From contig JACRDD010000002.1 in assembly GCA_016218685.1 (NCBI GenBank), positions 51,755-115,754 on the forward strand: a stretch of 64,000 bases of DNA. Reading direction: 5' to 3'. Position 1 is the stretch's first letter. Every line of letters starts with the position of its first letter. Source of the stretch: Desulfobacterales bacterium. Its GTDB lineage: Bacteria > Desulfobacterota > Desulfobacteria > Desulfobacterales > Desulfosarcinaceae. The translations under genes and the position numbers were made by a program. The notes under the pieces are model-generated. The model was given only the letters and a program-made list of their open reading frames with translations. It did not search any database and was not told where the DNA came from. This document shows positions 61,409 to 64,000 of this stretch, piece after piece.

Positions 61409-61885
61409 ATGACCACCATGCGCAGAAAAGACAAAGAAATCGCGGCCGAGGAGGCCGTCCGGCTGCTCACCGAGTGTGAATACGGCGTCTTGTCGACCAT
61501 CGATGCGGACGGGCAGCCCTACGGCATCCCGTTGAACTATGTCTATACAGACCACCAGCTCTATTTCCACTGCGCGCTCAGCGGCCACAAGCTCGACAAT
61601 ATCCAAAGCAATCCCAGGGTTTCGTTTTGCGTCGTGGGGCATTGCAAGGTATTGCCTTCCCGATTCGGCACGGAATACGAGAGCGCGGTGGCGTTCGGGG
61701 TTGCCTCGGAAGCGCACGGCCCCGAGCGGCATGCGGCCCTCCTGGCGCTGCTTTCGAAATATTCGGCGGATTACATGGAAGAAGGCAAAGCCTACATCCA
61801 AAAACATGATGCGGACACCCGCGTCATCAAAATCAGCATCACGCGCATCAGCGGGAAGATCTCACCGGCCAAACCCAAGCCATGA
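61409..61885 (+). CDS. pyridoxamine 5'-phosphate oxidase-family flavin-binding protein (NimA-like)
   Basis: A 158-residue FMN-binding split-barrel protein. MRRKDKEIAAEEAVRLLTEC and YGVLSTIDADGQPYGIPLNYVY (two segments, about residues 4-50) and LYFHCALSGHKLDNIQSNPRVSF are typical of the NimA/PPOX group, which use FMN or haem; some confer nitroimidazole resistance. The start is uncertain (61397, 61409 or 61418); no clear ribosome site is present. Confidence 0.82.
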   Translation: MTTMRRKDKEIAAEEAVRLLTECEYGVLSTIDADGQPYGIPLNYVYTDHQLYFHCALSGHKLDNIQSNPRVSFCVVGHCKVLPSRFGTEYESAVAFGVASEAHGPERHAALLALLSKYSADYMEEGKAYIQKHDADTRVIKISITRISGKISPAKPKP

Positions 61886-61981
61886 CACCCATCAATACCA
61901 AGCATCCGGCCCGGCCCGGCGCGGCACCTGCCTGCCGCCCAGGTCCGAAACCGCGCTGCTCCAGGAAACCCGAGCAAACCC

Positions 61982-62686
61982 ATGAGCCATCACATCACCG
62001 GCGTCACCCTAGACCATGAAGCCTACCCCACCGAGCGGCATTACCCCTTCTGCCTGCCGATCTTCCGCCAGACCCGTGAAATTCATTTCGAAAGCCCCGT
62101 GACCTTCTTCGTGGGCGAGAACGGCTCGGGCAAGTCCACCCTGCTGGAGGCCATCGCCCGGGCCGCCGGCATCCACATCTGGCGCAAGTCCGAGGGGCTG
62201 CGCTACCAGCACAACCCCTATGAGCGCGAGCTGTACCAGCACATCCGCCTTGGGTGGGCCGACGGCCGGGTGCCCGGATCGTATTTCGGCTCGGACATCT
62301 TCAACGACTTTCGAAGAATCGTCGACAACTGGGCCGCCGCGGACCCCGGCCAATTGGACTATTTCGGGGGCCGCTCCCTGATCACCCAGTCCCATGGCCA
62401 GTCCATGATGTCCTATTTCCGCGCCATCTATAAGGTGCGGGGCGTTCACTTCCTGGACGAGCCGGAAACGGCCCTCTCGCCCCGCAGCCAACTCGCCTTC
62501 CTGGAGATTCTCCGGGAAAACACCGCGGCCGGCCATGCCCAGTTCATCATCGCCACCCACTCCCCGATATTGCTGGCCTACGAAGAGGCCCGGATCTACA
62601 GCTTCGATCACACCCCCCTGGCCGTCATCGATTACCGGCAGACCGAGCACTATCAGGTTTACAAGCGCTTTTTTCTTGAACGGTAG
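61982..62686 (+). CDS. AAA ATPase, SMC/RecF-like
   Basis: A 234-residue ATPase of the AAA_23/AAA_21 type. Walker A FFVGENGSGKST (about residues 42-53), signature-like SHGQSMMSYFRAI, Walker B VHFLDEPETALSP (about 154-166) and FIIATHSPILLAYEEARIYS. Short for the class and without a nuclease domain. Stand-alone single-ATPase proteins of this type (YbbL-like or OLD-related) have been linked to DNA transactions, but this copy has no diagnostic partner gene. Confidence 0.85.
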   Translation: MSHHITGVTLDHEAYPTERHYPFCLPIFRQTREIHFESPVTFFVGENGSGKSTLLEAIARAAGIHIWRKSEGLRYQHNPYERELYQHIRLGWADGRVPGSYFGSDIFNDFRRIVDNWAAADPGQLDYFGGRSLITQSHGQSMMSYFRAIYKVRGVHFLDEPETALSPRSQLAFLEILRENTAAGHAQFIIATHSPILLAYEEARIYSFDHTPLAVIDYRQTEHYQVYKRFFLER

Positions 62687-62829
62687 ACAAACCAGCAGTT
62701 GGCCGGATTTTTCAGCATGCATCGCGTATTGACTTTCAACGGAGGCCGCCCTTAAGTAACAACAACCGTCCGGCCATGCCGCCCGGCACCTGACACCGGT
62801 TCGACCACCGCCCCAAGGAGATCTGCCGC

Positions 62830-64000
62830 ATGCGCCCCATAAAAGAAGTGCTGGAATCCAAAAACATCGCCATTTTCGGCGCATCCCAAGATCCCGCTAA
62901 GCCCGGCGCCCTGCTGATCGACACCCTTCTGCAGAACGGATTCAAAGGGCGCATCGCCGGCATCAACCCCAAGGGCGGAGAATTCCAGGGGGTTCCGTTT
63001 TACCGCACCATCGAAGCGGTGCCGTTCGACGTAGGCCTGGTGTCGATGATCATTCCGCCGGTGGCGGTGCCGGAAGCGCTCCGGGCCTGCGCGCGCAAAG
63101 GGGTCAAGGGCGCGGTGATCTCCTCGGAAGGGTTCTCCGAATCCGGTGACGACGGCCGCGCCATTCAGCAGGAGATCCGCACCATCCTCCGGCAATCCGA
63201 TATACGCGGATTCGGCCCCAACACCCTGGGCCTGGTGAACACCGAAACGGGACTGACGACCTCCTACTTCGCCAACCGCAACATGCTCACACCCGGCTCC
63301 GTCGGATTTGCCGCCCAGTCCGGCATCTTCGTGGGGGCCCTGCTCATGCACATGAGCGCTTTTCCCGTTTACCGCATTTCCAAGGGCTTGGGATTGGGCA
63401 ACAAGGTCGACGTGGACGAGAGCGATGCCCTGGAGTACCTTGCCGAAGACGCGCAGACTCGCATCATCGGCCTGTATCTGGAAGATATCCGCGACGGACA
63501 ACGGTTTTTCGAGGCGGCCCGCCGGGCGGTCCGGCAAAAGCCCGTGATCCTGCTCAAGGGCGGGCGCAGCCAGGCGGGCAGCGCGGCCACCGCATCGCAC
63601 ACCGCGAGCATGGCCGTCAACGATGCCGTTCTCGACGGCGTCCTGCGCCAGACGGGCGTTCTGCGGTTAAAAGCAATCGACGAGATGCTCTCCTTGTTCA
63701 TGGGCTTCCAGTGGGCGCCCCTGCCGCGGGGCAACCGCATCGCCCTGGTCACTTTCAGCGGCGCCCAGGCCATCATGTCCATCGACCGCGCCTCCGAACT
63801 CGACCTGACCCTATCCCGTTTCAAGGCCGAGACCATGGATCGGCTGGCAGCGGTCATCGCCACCGCGTCGAAACGCAAAAATCCCGTCGACACCTACCCG
63901 GACATGAACGTTCACGGCTTCGAGAAAACATCGCTCTCGATTCTGGAAGCCCTCTTCGACGACGACGGCGTGGACGGCATTCTCTTTATCTCCTTCGCCG
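62830..64000 (+). CDS. ADP-forming acetate/acyl-CoA synthetase, alpha-type subunit or fusion (partial, runs off the window)
   Basis: At least 390 residues are present, open to the edge. A CoA-binding Rossmann domain (KNIAIFGASQDPAKPGALL, about residues 11-30) is followed by succinyl-CoA-synthetase-like ligase domains: GFGPNTLGLVN, FAAQSGIFVGAL, and SHTASMAVND with the His that is phosphorylated in this family (about residue 257). AAGGAG precedes ATG 62830. It makes ATP from acyl-CoA, common in anaerobes that ferment or oxidise organic acids. Whether the beta (ATP-grasp) half is fused lies beyond the window. Confidence 0.9.
   Translation, partial: MRPIKEVLESKNIAIFGASQDPAKPGALLIDTLLQNGFKGRIAGINPKGGEFQGVPFYRTIEAVPFDVGLVSMIIPPVAVPEALRACARKGVKGAVISSEGFSESGDDGRAIQQEIRTILRQSDIRGFGPNTLGLVNTETGLTTSYFANRNMLTPGSVGFAAQSGIFVGALLMHMSAFPVYRISKGLGLGNKVDVDESDALEYLAEDAQTRIIGLYLEDIRDGQRFFEAARRAVRQKPVILLKGGRSQAGSAATASHTASMAVNDAVLDGVLRQTGVLRLKAIDEMLSLFMGFQWAPLPRGNRIALVTFSGAQAIMSIDRASELDLTLSRFKAETMDRLAAVIATASKRKNPVDTYPDMNVHGFEKTSLSILEALFDDDGVDGILFISFA

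Noticed and set aside
1..64000. tRNA, rRNA, CRISPR arrays, complete insertion sequences
   Set aside because: None recognised by eye on either strand; no regularly spaced repeats and no transposase-like protein were seen.

Overview
This window looks like the chromosome of a Gram-negative, mesophilic sulfate-reducing bacterium of the Desulfobacteraceae/Desulfosarcinaceae type (Desulfobacterota). The reason is a full set of dissimilatory sulfate-activation genes: sat (26153-27427), aprBA (39966-42434) and qmoABC (34819-39660). They sit beside an adenosylcobalamin-dependent ribonucleotide reductase, TRAP transport, several outer-membrane barrels, and DNA that is GC-rich except for one island.

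Layout. 1-9.6 kb is core metabolism: rsmD, a solute-binding protein, a chalcone-isomerase-like protein, coaD, a LysR regulator, nrdJ, metK and ahcY. 9.6-10.9 kb holds an altered receiver protein and a cyclic-nucleotide-binding protein. 11.2-19.9 kb is an unusual cell-envelope cluster. It has four secreted proteins sharing a motif after the signal peptide, a C39-type cysteine peptidase, a beta-barrel with a periplasmic coiled coil, a FadL-type barrel and a beta-propeller. It resembles functional-amyloid (Fap) export in logic but its substrates differ. 19.9-23.7 kb is a TRAP transporter with a TatT component; 24-26 kb is an LVIVD-repeat propeller.

26-42.9 kb is the sulfate-respiration block. 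sat converges on a string of minus-strand genes: a sigma-54 activator, a NifX-like protein, a degenerate receiver, a CBS protein, a DASS-type anion transporter, a histidine kinase and two response regulators. Upstream of these on the same strand lies aprBA-qmoABC. It has its own candidate promoter, a hairpin terminator between aprA and qmoA, and a terminator after qmoC. A coherent reading is: sulfate taken up (DASS), activated (Sat), reduced to sulfite (AprBA) with electrons from the quinone pool (QmoABC), with local regulation.

42.9-54.7 kb carries a YkgJ protein, a diguanylate cyclase, an AAA/DUF4143 ATPase, a MaoC protein, a PIN toxin-antitoxin pair, and a seven-gene operon for a nickel/cobalt ECF transporter headed by an outer-membrane porin. 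54.8-58.5 kb is a small accessory island: a predicted short RNA, a 62-bp direct repeat flanking a MazEF-like pair, and an AT-rich two-gene unit of an Abi/UG-like reverse transcriptase overlapped by a PD-(D/E)xK-like nuclease. This is the best candidate for an undescribed defence system. 58.5-62.7 kb is a patchwork of small genes and remnants (truncated methyltransferase, HicB with a broken HicA). The window ends inside an ADP-forming acyl-CoA synthetase. No tRNA, rRNA, CRISPR array or intact insertion sequence was recognised.
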